Shown here: piece by piece, positions 49,309 to 57,568 of the stretch | Position numbering within the stretch: the first letter of the stretch is position 1 | Layout: every line of letters begins with the position of its first letter | Translations under genes and position numbers: made by a program | NCBI GenBank assembly: GCA_049323655.1 | Contig: JBMONO010000024.1 | Coordinates: forward strand, 5,972-69,971 | Source: DB1 sp049323655 | GTDB lineage: Bacteria > Desulfobacterota > Desulfobulbia > Desulfobulbales > SURF-16 | Length of the DNA stretch: 64,000 nt | Direction: 5' to 3' | The notes under the pieces: generated by a model | The model's input: only the letters and a program-made list of their open reading frames with translations | The model's database searches: none | Told to the model about the DNA's origin: nothing

Positions 49309-50540
49309 GGTGTCATGGTCAGTCCCGGCGGCAGATCGGGACAGCCTGCCTGGCCGCCGGTTTTTTGCTGGAATCTGATGTGCAGGGCCTCAACAATGGA
49401 TTCCGCCTGCATGCGGGCGGCGAGATCGGCGTCGAGCACGGTTTCTATATCTGTGATGTCGCGACGGGCCGATCGGTTCACGGTTTCCGCCACCACCAGG
49501 GAAATTTCCGGAAAGCGGATCCTTTTCTGGAGAAAGGCGGCCACCGCCACCTCGTTGGCGCCGTTCATGGCTGCCGGCTTGGTGCCGCCCTGTCGGCAGG
49601 CGTGATAGGCGAGCTGCAGGGCGGGAAATTTTTTAAAATCCGGCGGGAAAAAGTTGAGATCCATGCAGCGGGTGAGGTTGAGACGGCTCAGCCCGGTTTT
49701 CAGTCGTTCCGGCCAGGACAGGGCGTAGGTGATGGGGATGCGCATGTCGGGAATGCCCATCTGGGCGATGACCGAGCCGTCGATATATTCCACCAGGGAG
49801 TGGACGATGCTCTGCGGATGGATCAGCACCTCGATGTGTTCCACCTTGATGTCAAACAGCCAGCGCGCCTCGATGACCTCCAGGCCCTTGTTCATCAGAG
49901 TGGCGGAATCGATCGATATCTTGGCGCCCATGTCCCAGTTGGGATGATTGAGGGCCTGTTCCGGGGTGACGTCCCACAACTCCCGTTCGCTGGTCTGGCG
50001 AAAGGGGCCGCCGGAGGCGGTGAGGATGATCTTGTGCACATCCTGGCGGCGGCCGGCGGTCAATGCCTGAAAGATGGCGTTATGCTCGCTGTCGATGGGC
50101 AGCAGGGTGACCTTGCGGCGCCGTGCCTCTGACATGATCAGATCGCCGGCCATGACCAGGGTTTCCTTGTTGGCCAGCGCAATATTTTTGCCGGCCCGGA
50201 TGGCGGCCATGGTCGGGGTCAGGCCGGCGGCGCCGACAATGGCCGAGACCACCGTGTCCGCCTCTGGCACGGTGGCTACCCGTTCATTGCCCTCCCGGCC
50301 CCAGAGGATTTTCCCCTGCCAGCCCGGCGGCAGGAGGGCGGCGAGTTCATGGGCCCCCTCCTCGGTGGCCACGGAGACGAGGCCGGGATTAAAGGCCTCG
50401 ATCTGATCACGGAGCAGAGTGATGTTGCGGCCGGCGGCAAGCGAGGCGATGCGGAAGCGGCCGGGAAACTGGCGGACGACGTTGAGGACGTTGCGGCCGA
50501 TGGAACCGGTGGAACCCAGCAGGGCGATGTGTTTGACCAT
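49305..50540 (-). CDS. dxr: 1-deoxy-D-xylulose 5-phosphate reductoisomerase
   Basis: 411 residues. NADPH site LLGSTGSIGRNVL at the N-terminus; ALANKETLVMAG; metal-binding LLPIDSEHNAIFQ; TASGGPFR; and the NKGLEVIEA helix. Second step of the methylerythritol phosphate route to isoprenoids, feeding UppS encoded in the same operon. Length normal; ends overlap with rseP. Confidence 0.97.
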   Translation of the reverse strand: MVKHIALLGSTGSIGRNVLNVVRQFPGRFRIASLAAGRNITLLRDQIEAFNPGLVSVATEEGAHELAALLPPGWQGKILWGREGNERVATVPEADTVVSAIVGAAGLTPTMAAIRAGKNIALANKETLVMAGDLIMSEARRRKVTLLPIDSEHNAIFQALTAGRRQDVHKIILTASGGPFRQTSERELWDVTPEQALNHPNWDMGAKISIDSATLMNKGLEVIEARWLFDIKVEHIEVLIHPQSIVHSLVEYIDGSVIAQMGIPDMRIPITYALSWPERLKTGLSRLNLTRCMDLNFFPPDFKKFPALQLAYHACRQGGTKPAAMNGANEVAVAAFLQKRIRFPEISLVVAETVNRSARRDITDIETVLDADLAARMQAESIVEALHIRFQQKTGGQAGCPDLPPGLTMTP

Positions 50541-50546
50541 GGCTGC

Positions 50547-51344
50547 CTACCCGAAGAAATTGCCGGAGAGGAGGTGAAAGAGCAAGGGGGCGGTCAGAAG
50601 CAGCGAATCGGCCCGGTCAAGGACGCCGCCGTGGCCGGGTAGAATGGTGCCCGAGTCCTTGACTCCCATGCTGCGTTTGAGTAGTGATTCAACGAGATCA
50701 CCGACCACGCCGGTGACGGTGAGGGCAACGGCGACCGGGATAAAGCGCAGCAACGGCACATCCGGGAGAACCATGAGCAAGATCATGGTGGAGCAGATGG
50801 TGCCGGCCAGCAGGCCGCCGACAAAGCCTTCCACGGTTTTCCCCGGGCTGATGGAGGGGCAGAGTTTGTGACGGCCCAGGGCCTTGCCGGTGAAATAGGC
50901 ACCGGTGTCGGAGGCGGCGGTGATGGTGGTCAGTACGAGCAACCATTCCGCGCCGTCCGGAACGGCCATGATGAGGATGACCAGGGCAGGAAAGAGACCG
51001 ACATAGGTGGCGCCGAACACCGCTTTCAGTAGTACGTCAAAGGGCGCGGTCAGTCGGGCGGCCCGCTGGACGACGGCACAGCAGATCACGGCAAGGGAGA
51101 GGGTATAAACGGCGTAAACGGTCGCGCTGCTTTGCCACCAGGCGGCGATGACCGGGAGCATGGCCAGAGCAAGAAGGGAAGGGTGCAGAAATTTTTCAGC
51201 AGGCCGCAGGATGATGGTGAAATATTCACGGGCGGCGAGGAAGCCGATACCGGCAACGATGAGCCAGAACAGGGAAAATGACCGGCTGTGAAGCAGGGCC
51301 AGCCAGCCGATGGCGGCCAGCAGCCCGGTAATGATTCGAGTCAC
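50547..51344 (-). CDS. cdsA: Phosphatidate cytidylyltransferase
   Basis: 265 residues, about eight membrane helices. The CdsA signature is seen at the end: LVESLLKRSMGVKDSGTILP then GHGGVLDRADSLL. Makes CDP-diacylglycerol for phospholipids. Only 6 bp from dxr. Confidence 0.96.
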   Translation of the reverse strand: MTRIITGLLAAIGWLALLHSRSFSLFWLIVAGIGFLAAREYFTIILRPAEKFLHPSLLALAMLPVIAAWWQSSATVYAVYTLSLAVICCAVVQRAARLTAPFDVLLKAVFGATYVGLFPALVILIMAVPDGAEWLLVLTTITAASDTGAYFTGKALGRHKLCPSISPGKTVEGFVGGLLAGTICSTMILLMVLPDVPLLRFIPVAVALTVTGVVGDLVESLLKRSMGVKDSGTILPGHGGVLDRADSLLLTAPLLFHLLSGNFFG

Positions 51345-51403
51345 AAAAGTACCTCTGCGATCGGGGTGAGCGCTGCGGGTTGTTCATGGCGAGGCCCGGG
51401 CGC

Positions 51404-52165
51404 TCAGGGAGTAAGCTGATCACCCGTTCTGCCGAAGCGGCGCTGGCGCTGCTGATAGGTGGCGATGGCCTCGGCAAAGTGTTCTCTGGTAAAGTCCGGC
51501 CACTGGGTTTCGGTGAAATAGAGCTCGGCGTAGGATGATTGCCAGAGAAGGAAATTGCTCAGGCGGAACTCACCGCCGGTACGTATGATCAGATCCGGAT
51601 CGGGCTGACCGGCGGTATCGAGCCGGCTGGCCAGCATCTCTTCGGTGATGGCGACGGGGGTGATGGCGCCGTCCCGGCAGAGGCCGGCGAGTTCCCTGGT
51701 GGCCCGGACGATCTCTTCCCTGCCGCCATAGCTGAGGGCGAGGTTGAGGATCAGGTCGCGATTGGCGGCGGTGCTGGCGATGGAGCGGTCCAGGGTTCGG
51801 CGCACCTCATCCGGCAGATTTTCCTGGTTGCCGATGCAGCGCAGGGAGATGCCGTTTTCCAGCATGGTGGCGAGCTCGCTCTCCAGGTAGGATTTGAGCA
51901 GGCCCATCAGCCCGGATACTTCCTTGGCCGGTCTTTTCCAGTTTTCCGAAGAAAAGGCATAGAGAGTGAGGACGCGGATGCCCATTTCCCTGGCGGCCCG
52001 GACAATCTCCTGGACGGTTGTGACACCGGCCTTATGCCCCATCAGGCGCATGAGTCCACGTCGCTGCGCCCATCGGCCGTTGCCGTCCATGATGATGGCG
52101 ATATGAACCGGCAGTCTGTCGGGAGTGTCGCGCACCGGGGTCATTGCCGCAGCAAGGGCGGTCAA
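51404..52165 (-). CDS. uppS: Isoprenyl transferase (undecaprenyl diphosphate synthase)
   Basis: 253 residues. HIAIIMDGNGRWAQRRGL carries the catalytic Asp; then GHKAGV, LTLYAFSSENWKRP, and the C-terminal PDLIIRTGGEFRLSNFLLWQ and YAELYFTETQWPDF. Condenses isoprenyl units to the C55 carrier for peptidoglycan and LPS. Start overlaps the end of frr by 4 bp. Confidence 0.97.
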   Translation of the reverse strand: MTALAAAMTPVRDTPDRLPVHIAIIMDGNGRWAQRRGLMRLMGHKAGVTTVQEIVRAAREMGIRVLTLYAFSSENWKRPAKEVSGLMGLLKSYLESELATMLENGISLRCIGNQENLPDEVRRTLDRSIASTAANRDLILNLALSYGGREEIVRATRELAGLCRDGAITPVAITEEMLASRLDTAGQPDPDLIIRTGGEFRLSNFLLWQSSYAELYFTETQWPDFTREHFAEAIATYQQRQRRFGRTGDQLTP

Positions 52166-52716
52166 ACCTCCATAACCTCTTTTTCTTTTTCGGCCAGGAT
52201 TTCGTCGATTTTTTTGACAAAGGCGTCGGTTTCCTTTTGCGCCTCCTCCTGGTATTTGAACAGGTCGTCCTCGGAGATCGCCTTGTCCTTCTTCTGTTTT
52301 TTCAGTGCATCGATAGCGTCCCGGCGACAGTTACGGATGGCGACGCGGTATTCCTCGCTGATCTTCTTTACCTGCTTGACCAGATCCTTGCGGCGTTCCT
52401 CGGTAAGCTGGGGGATTGAGATGCGGATCACCTTGCCGTCGTTGGCCGGAGTCAAACCGATATTGGCGGCGAGGATCGCCTTCTCGATCGCCCCGAGAAC
52501 CTGTGGGTCCCAGGGCTGAATGACGATCAGACGACTTTCCGGAATGGTCATGGTGGCAACCTGGTTGAGCGGCATCTTGGTGCCGTAGGAATCCACCCTG
52601 ATGCCTTCCACCAGAGCCAGTGAGGCCCGCCCGGTCCGCACCGTGCTCAGCTCACGACGATAGGCCTCCAGGCTTTTTTCCATTTTGTCATTCATTTCCA
52701 GCAGAACGTCATTCAT
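52162..52716 (-). CDS. frr: Ribosome recycling factor
   Basis: 184 residues from ATG 52716 (GGAG six bases upstream; an upstream TTG in frame is less likely). MEKSLEAYRRELSTVRTGRA, LNQVATMTIPESRLIVIQPW and TEERRKDLVKQVKKISEEYR are all typical. Frees ribosomes after termination, with EF-G. Overlaps pyrH by 8 bp. Confidence 0.98.
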   Translation of the reverse strand: MNDVLLEMNDKMEKSLEAYRRELSTVRTGRASLALVEGIRVDSYGTKMPLNQVATMTIPESRLIVIQPWDPQVLGAIEKAILAANIGLTPANDGKVIRISIPQLTEERRKDLVKQVKKISEEYRVAIRNCRRDAIDALKKQKKDKAISEDDLFKYQEEAQKETDAFVKKIDEILAEKEKEVMEV

Positions 52717-53437
52717 GGTCAACTCCGGTGATCAATGTGCCGATTTTTTCCCCGCAGATGGCCCTCTGGATGTTGCCGGGGATGTTCATGTCCAGTACGA
52801 GAATGGTTTTGTTGTTGTCCATGGCCAGTGAAATCGCCGCCGAATCCATCACCTTAAGCCGTCTGGCAAGGACCTCGGCGTAGGTAAGGACATCAAATTT
52901 GACCGCATCCACATGGAGAAGTGGGTCTTTATCAAAGACCCCGGCCACCCGGGTCGCCTTGCAGATAACATCGGCGCCTATTTCCAGGCCGCGCAGCACG
53001 GCGGCAGTGTCGGTGGTGAAATAGGGGTTGCCGGTGCCGGCGGCAAAGATGACGACGTTGCCGGCCTCCAGATGTTGCAGGGCGAGGCGGCGGGAATAGG
53101 GCTCGCAGACCGTTTCCATCGGGATGGCGGAGAGCACCCGGGAGCGCACGCCGGACTGGGACAGGGCGTCGCTGATCGCCAGGGCGTTCATGACAGTGGC
53201 CAGCATCCCCATGTTGTCCGCCGCCGCCCGGTCCATGCCGGCCGAGGCGCCGGCGACGCCGCGGAAGATGTTGCCGGCGCCGATGACAATGGCGATCTCG
53301 ACGCCCAGGGCGCGCAGCCCCTTGATTTCCTCGGCCACGTACTCAAGAACATCGTTGCTGATGCCGAAGGCGGCATCACCCATCAGGGCTTCGCCGCTCA
53401 ATTTCAGCAGGACGCGTCGATATTTGTAAGTCTCCAC
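52709..53437 (-). CDS. pyrH: Uridylate kinase
   Basis: 242 residues: RVLLKLSGEALMGD, AIVIGAGNIFRG, MLATVMNALAI and GTGNPYFTTDTAAVLRGLEI, all UMP-kinase marks. Makes UDP from UMP; hexamer regulated by GTP and UTP. Usual place between tsf and frr. Confidence 0.98.
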   Translation of the reverse strand: METYKYRRVLLKLSGEALMGDAAFGISNDVLEYVAEEIKGLRALGVEIAIVIGAGNIFRGVAGASAGMDRAAADNMGMLATVMNALAISDALSQSGVRSRVLSAIPMETVCEPYSRRLALQHLEAGNVVIFAAGTGNPYFTTDTAAVLRGLEIGADVICKATRVAGVFDKDPLLHVDAVKFDVLTYAEVLARRLKVMDSAAISLAMDNNKTILVLDMNIPGNIQRAICGEKIGTLITGVDHE

Positions 53438-53451
53438 TGTCCGACAATGCC

Positions 53452-54051
53452 TCAGGCTGAGGTGCCGACCTGAAAACGGGCAAACCGTTTGACCGTGATG
53501 TTTTCACCCAGGGAGGCAATGATTTCGTTGAGCAGATCCTGGATGGTTAGATCGGGATTCTTGACATACTGCTGCTCCATCAGGCAGATTTCAGAGTAGA
53601 ACTTGTCGATCTTGCCGGCAACGATCTTGTCGACGATGTTGGCGGGCTTGCCGGAATCCAGGGCCTGCTTGACGTAGATCTCCCGTTCCCGTTCGAGCAG
53701 TTCTGCCGGCACATCCTCTCGTTTGACCGAAACAGGATTGGCCGCGGCAATGTGCATGGCCATGTTCCTGGCAAATTCGATAAAGGAGTCGGTTTTGGCG
53801 ACAAAGTCGGTTTCGCAGCCAACCTCCACCATGACGCCGAGTTTGCCGCCGGCATGGATATAGGTGGCGACAACACCTTCACTGGTGGCGCGCTCCGCCC
53901 TTTTGGCGGCAACGGCAAGTCCCTTCTGGCGCAGCAGATCAACCGCCTTTTCCATGTCGCCCTGGGTTTCGGCCAGTGCCTTCTTGCAATCCATCATGCC
54001 CGCGTTGGTTTTATCGCGGAGTTCCTTTACCATTTGACTGGTGATATTCAT
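53452..54051 (-). CDS. tsf: Elongation factor Ts
   Basis: 199 residues, the short form found in many bacteria. MVKELRDKTNAGMMDCKKAL, VVATYIHAGGKLGVMVEVGC and ETDFVAKTDSF are conserved. Exchanges GDP for GTP on EF-Tu. 121 bp after rpsB. Confidence 0.98.
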   Translation of the reverse strand: MNITSQMVKELRDKTNAGMMDCKKALAETQGDMEKAVDLLRQKGLAVAAKRAERATSEGVVATYIHAGGKLGVMVEVGCETDFVAKTDSFIEFARNMAMHIAAANPVSVKREDVPAELLEREREIYVKQALDSGKPANIVDKIVAGKIDKFYSEICLMEQQYVKNPDLTIQDLLNEIIASLGENITVKRFARFQVGTSA

Positions 54052-54172
54052 TGTTCCTGTCCTTAACCGTGTAATTCAAAAAAACGTGAGCTTTGAAAGC
54101 GGGTGATTGGGCCGCGCCTCCTTGCCTTGACGGGAAGAGAGGCGCGGCAGATGGTCATCTGTCGTGTCGCTG

Positions 54173-54952
54173 TTATTCCGCTGCGGCACCGGCACCGGCT
54201 ATGGCGTCGGCCTGGGAGGCAGCGGCCATCGCCTCGGCCAGGGAGTCGTCGGTTTCCACTGCCTCGCCGCGGCGGGCCTTGCCAGCCAGCACCGCATCGG
54301 CGATCTTCGAGGTGATGAGTTTGATGGAGCGGATGGCGTCGTCGTTACCGGGAATCAGGTAATCAATACCGTCCGGATCACAGTTGGTGTCGGCAATGGC
54401 AATCACCGGAATGCCGAGACGATTGGCCTCGTCCACCGCAATATCCTCCCGTTTTGGATCAACAACGAAAATTGCCGACGGCAGACCTTTCATATTCTTG
54501 ATGCCGCCCAGGTTGCGCTCCAGTTTGCCGAGCTCTTTTTCCATCCCCAGGGCCTCTTTTTTCTTGTAGCGGTGGATGCTGCCGTCGTCGATCATAGACT
54601 GAATCGATTTCAATCGCTCAATGGATTTCTTGATGGTCTGGAAGTTGGTCAGCATGCCGCCGAGCCAGCGGTGGTTGATGTAGTACATGCCGGCCCGTTC
54701 CGCCTCCTCGCGGATGATGTCCTGGGCCTGGCGTTTGGTCCCGACAAAGAGGATGGAGCCGCCGCGGGCTACGGTGTCGCTGACAAACTCATAGGCCGTG
54801 TTGAAGAGCGGCAGGGTCTTGTCGAGGTTGATGATGTAGATCTTGTTGCGAGCGCCGAAGATATAGGGTTTCATTTTCGGGTTCCAGCGCCGGGTCTGGT
54901 GGCCGAAGTGCAGACCGGCAACAAGCATTTCCTTCATTGTGATGTACGCCAT
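54173..54952 (-). CDS. rpsB: 30S ribosomal protein S2
   Basis: 259 residues from ATG 54952 with AGGAG seven bases upstream. MAYITMKEMLVAGLHFGHQT and RRWNPKMKPYIF at the start; FVGTKRQAQDII; RWLGGMLTNFQTIKKSI; and AIADTNCDPDGIDYLIPGND. First gene of the operon that runs to tsaB. The C-terminus is Ala-rich. Confidence 0.98.
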   Translation of the reverse strand: MAYITMKEMLVAGLHFGHQTRRWNPKMKPYIFGARNKIYIINLDKTLPLFNTAYEFVSDTVARGGSILFVGTKRQAQDIIREEAERAGMYYINHRWLGGMLTNFQTIKKSIERLKSIQSMIDDGSIHRYKKKEALGMEKELGKLERNLGGIKNMKGLPSAIFVVDPKREDIAVDEANRLGIPVIAIADTNCDPDGIDYLIPGNDDAIRSIKLITSKIADAVLAGKARRGEAVETDDSLAEAMAAASQADAIAGAGAAAE

Positions 54953-55162
54953 GGTGATTCTCCTGTGTTTTGGTTGCGCTTCCATCCCGTTTTCCCCAAC
55001 CCCGAACGCGGGGCACCAGAGGGGTTTCTCAGGGATGTGTTTTATAAAAATCCAATCCTTTTACCACCCCGTCCGCCATTTTGCAAGGGGTTGCGGCCGC
55101 TGGAGATAAAAAACTTGACAGTGCCGCGAAAAATAAGCAGAGTTCGCGGTTTGTAGTTGGTG

Positions 55163-55225
55163 TCTTATTGGTCTTATTGGTCTTATTGGTCTTATTGGTC
55201 TGGTTGGTCTGGTTGGTCTGGTTGG
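55163..55225. repeat. 9-bp tandem repeat (7 units) upstream of waaF
   Basis: Four TCTTATTGG units then three TCTGGTTGG units, 31 bp ahead of the likely waaF start. The unit length is a multiple of three, so copy changes alter spacing but not frame. Confidence 0.95.
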
Positions 55226-55255
55226 CGAGGAGAGTGGGAGATTTGGTGGTTCGCG

Positions 55256-56296
55256 ATGACAATGTCCTTACGGGAATATGCCCCGGCAAAAATTCTGATT
55301 CGTTCCACAAACTGGATCGGCGATGCCATTATGACGACGCCGGCGGTGCGCACGATCCGGAAAAATTTCCCGGCCGCCGAGATCACCATGCTGGCCCAGC
55401 CCTGGATGGCCGATGTCTTTGCCGCCAGCCCCCATGTTGATCGACTTCTCTTTTACGACAAAAAGGGCAAACACCGGGGGATCGGTGGTCTGCTTCGCCT
55501 GAGCCGGCAGCTGCGGAAGGAGGGCTTTGACATGGCCATTCTTTTACAGAACGCCTTTGAGGCCGCTTTTCTCGTGGCCATGGCAGGCATCCCGGTGCGG
55601 GCCGGCTACCGGCGTGACGCCCGTTCGCCGCTGCTGACCCACGGGGTGGATATCCGGTCCGAGGTGCGCCGAATGCATCAGGTCCATTATTATCAGGCCC
55701 TGCTGGCCGGCCTCGGTCTGACGCCGGGCAGCGATGAACTGTTCCTGCAACTGCAAGATGAGGATCTGGCCTTTGCCGCCCGGATGAAGCAGGAACAGGC
55801 CGCGCCGTTCGTCATCGGCCTCAATCCCGGCGCTGCCTATGGGCCGGCCAAATGCTGGCCGGCGGAACGGTACGGCCAGTTGGCCGCCATGCTCCATCAC
55901 GAGTGCGGGGCGAAATGTTTCGTCTTCGGCACCAGGGCAGATGCGGCGCCCATCGACACCGTCGTCCGGCACGGCCCGACCTTTATCACCGGTCTGGCCG
56001 GACGCACCAGTCTGGGGCAGGCCATGGCCCTGATCAGCCTCTGCGACGCCTTTGTCACAAACGATTCGGGGCTGATGCACGTGGCGGCCGCCACCCGAAC
56101 CCCTTTGGTGGCGATTTTCGGCTCCACCGACGCGGTTGCCACCGGACCTTTTTCCGACCGGGCAGTGGTTGTCCAGAAGGAACTCGGCTGTCGGCCGTGC
56201 CTGAAGAAGACCTGCGCCGCCGATTTTCGCTGCATGCTCGACATCAGCGTTGCCGAGGTGGCGGCGCAGACCCGCGCCCTGTTGGAGATTTCATGA
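55256..56296 (+). CDS. waaF: Lipopolysaccharide heptosyltransferase (GT9, WaaF-like)
   Basis: About 346 residues from ATG 55256. ILIRSTNWIGDAIMTTPAVR is the N-terminal WaaF hallmark; GLNPGAAYGPAKCWPAERYG and TNDSGLMHVAAATRTPLVAI are the ADP-heptose site; CLKKTC ends the family region. Adds the second heptose to LPS core. An upstream in-frame start would place the 9-bp repeat inside the protein as SYW/SGW units, which is unlikely. Its stop overlaps gmhB (ATGA). Confidence 0.95.
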   Translation: MTMSLREYAPAKILIRSTNWIGDAIMTTPAVRTIRKNFPAAEITMLAQPWMADVFAASPHVDRLLFYDKKGKHRGIGGLLRLSRQLRKEGFDMAILLQNAFEAAFLVAMAGIPVRAGYRRDARSPLLTHGVDIRSEVRRMHQVHYYQALLAGLGLTPGSDELFLQLQDEDLAFAARMKQEQAAPFVIGLNPGAAYGPAKCWPAERYGQLAAMLHHECGAKCFVFGTRADAAPIDTVVRHGPTFITGLAGRTSLGQAMALISLCDAFVTNDSGLMHVAAATRTPLVAIFGSTDAVATGPFSDRAVVVQKELGCRPCLKKTCAADFRCMLDISVAEVAAQTRALLEIS

Positions 56297-56874
56297 AACC
56301 TGCGGTATTTCTCGACAGGGATGGCACCATCAATGAGCAGATGGGCTACATCAACCACATCAGCCGCTTTCACCTGCTGCCCGGCGCGGCGGCGGCGATC
56401 AGCCGCTTGAACCGGGCCGGAGTGCCGGTGCTGGTGGTCACCAATCAGTCCGGACTGGCCCGCGGCTATTTTCCCGAGAGTCTGCTCGTTGCGGTGCATG
56501 CGAAGATGGCCGCCGAACTGGCGGCTCAGCAGGCCCATGTCGACGCCGTCTACGTCTGTCCTCACCATCCCGAGGCCAAGGAGGAGCGCTTTCGTCTGGC
56601 CTGTGAGTGTCGCAAGCCGAAAACTGGTCTTTTTTGCCAGGCAGCCCGGGATCTCGATCTTGATCTCGGCCGTTCCTATGTCGTCGGCGACCGCTGGTCC
56701 GACCTCAAGGCCGCCGCCGGCTGCGGGGCCAAAGGGATTCTCGTACTGACCGGCTATGGCCGCGGCGATCTTGAGTATCTCGGACCTGTCCAGGCGATTC
56801 AACCCCATTTCATTGCCGAGGATCTGCAGGGGGCGGTAGCCTGGATTCTGTCTGATCTTGGAAGCAAACACTGA
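56293..56874 (+). CDS. gmhB: D-glycero-beta-D-manno-heptose 1,7-bisphosphate 7-phosphatase
   Basis: 193 residues, HAD fold: VFLDRDGTINEQMGY (nucleophile Asp), VVTNQSGLARGYF, the zinc loop CPHHPEAKEERF with CECRKPKTG, and VVGDRWSDLKAA. Supplies ADP-heptose for the enzyme encoded just upstream; the pair is translationally coupled. Confidence 0.96.
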   Translation: MKPAVFLDRDGTINEQMGYINHISRFHLLPGAAAAISRLNRAGVPVLVVTNQSGLARGYFPESLLVAVHAKMAAELAAQQAHVDAVYVCPHHPEAKEERFRLACECRKPKTGLFCQAARDLDLDLGRSYVVGDRWSDLKAAAGCGAKGILVLTGYGRGDLEYLGPVQAIQPHFIAEDLQGAVAWILSDLGSKH

Positions 56875-57568
56875 AAACCCGCCGGCACCCATTTCTCAGT
56901 TTTTTATCCATCAATTTGTTCGAGTCGAAGCTGGGTTGCGGATTTTGTCTATAAACCCATTGTTTTTGCTCGAAAAGTTCGCGTTGTTTCTTTGTTGACT
57001 CTCATTTTGAGAGTTCGTGCTGCTGTTCATCGATCATATTGACTGTGCCGGTCATAAACACAGGATGCTTTTTCTTTATGTTATTTCCTTGTTATGTCAG
57101 CATGATAGCTTTGAAAAATGTAAGTTGGCATGCCTTCTGCTTCCCTTTTGGTCAAGCAGATGACTTCAATATTTCAGGTGCCATACCATATTTTCAGTAG
57201 GCTGCGGACCAAAAAAAACATTTCGGACAACATGTCGAAAGACCTAATCCTTATCAGAACAGGCGGAATTTTAGTGTGACCATTCTGTTCCCTTTAAAAT
57301 CAAAATTTCAACAAACTGATAGGGAATTATCGATAAGCAAATTTCTTCCTATAGATTTTCTATGCATTTATTTCGGGTTTACTGCATTCATGATTTTTTT
57401 TTAAAATAAATAGTTTGCGGTGCATCTTTGAGTGATTAATGCGGATTTATAATACAAATTGAACAGCGCTTACTTACTGAAAAAAGTGTGATTTCCTTTC
57501 ATGGGTCAAAGACGGTATAGCTAATAACTCTTTTGTGGGATAGGAATTTGCGTTCGGAGTTGCAAGTG
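56875..57568. other. 690-bp AT-rich gap with a sigma-54-like promoter
   Basis: Clearly lower in GC than the genes on the left. One sigma-54-like promoter (57126-57141) points toward the sensor gene. I saw no ORF, tRNA or terminator. The 430 bp after the promoter could be a long leader or a small RNA. Confidence 0.5.
57126..57141 (+). promoter_or_regulatory. Sigma-54-like promoter
   Basis: TGGCATGCCTTCTGCT: TGGCA at -24 and CTGC at -12 with exact GG/GC spacing. Next start codon is about 430 bp away. Confidence 0.6.

Noticed and set aside
55157..55255. In-frame waaF start that would place SYW/SGW repeats in the protein
   Set aside because: No homologous N-terminus is expected there; the WaaF domain begins right after ATG 55256/55262.
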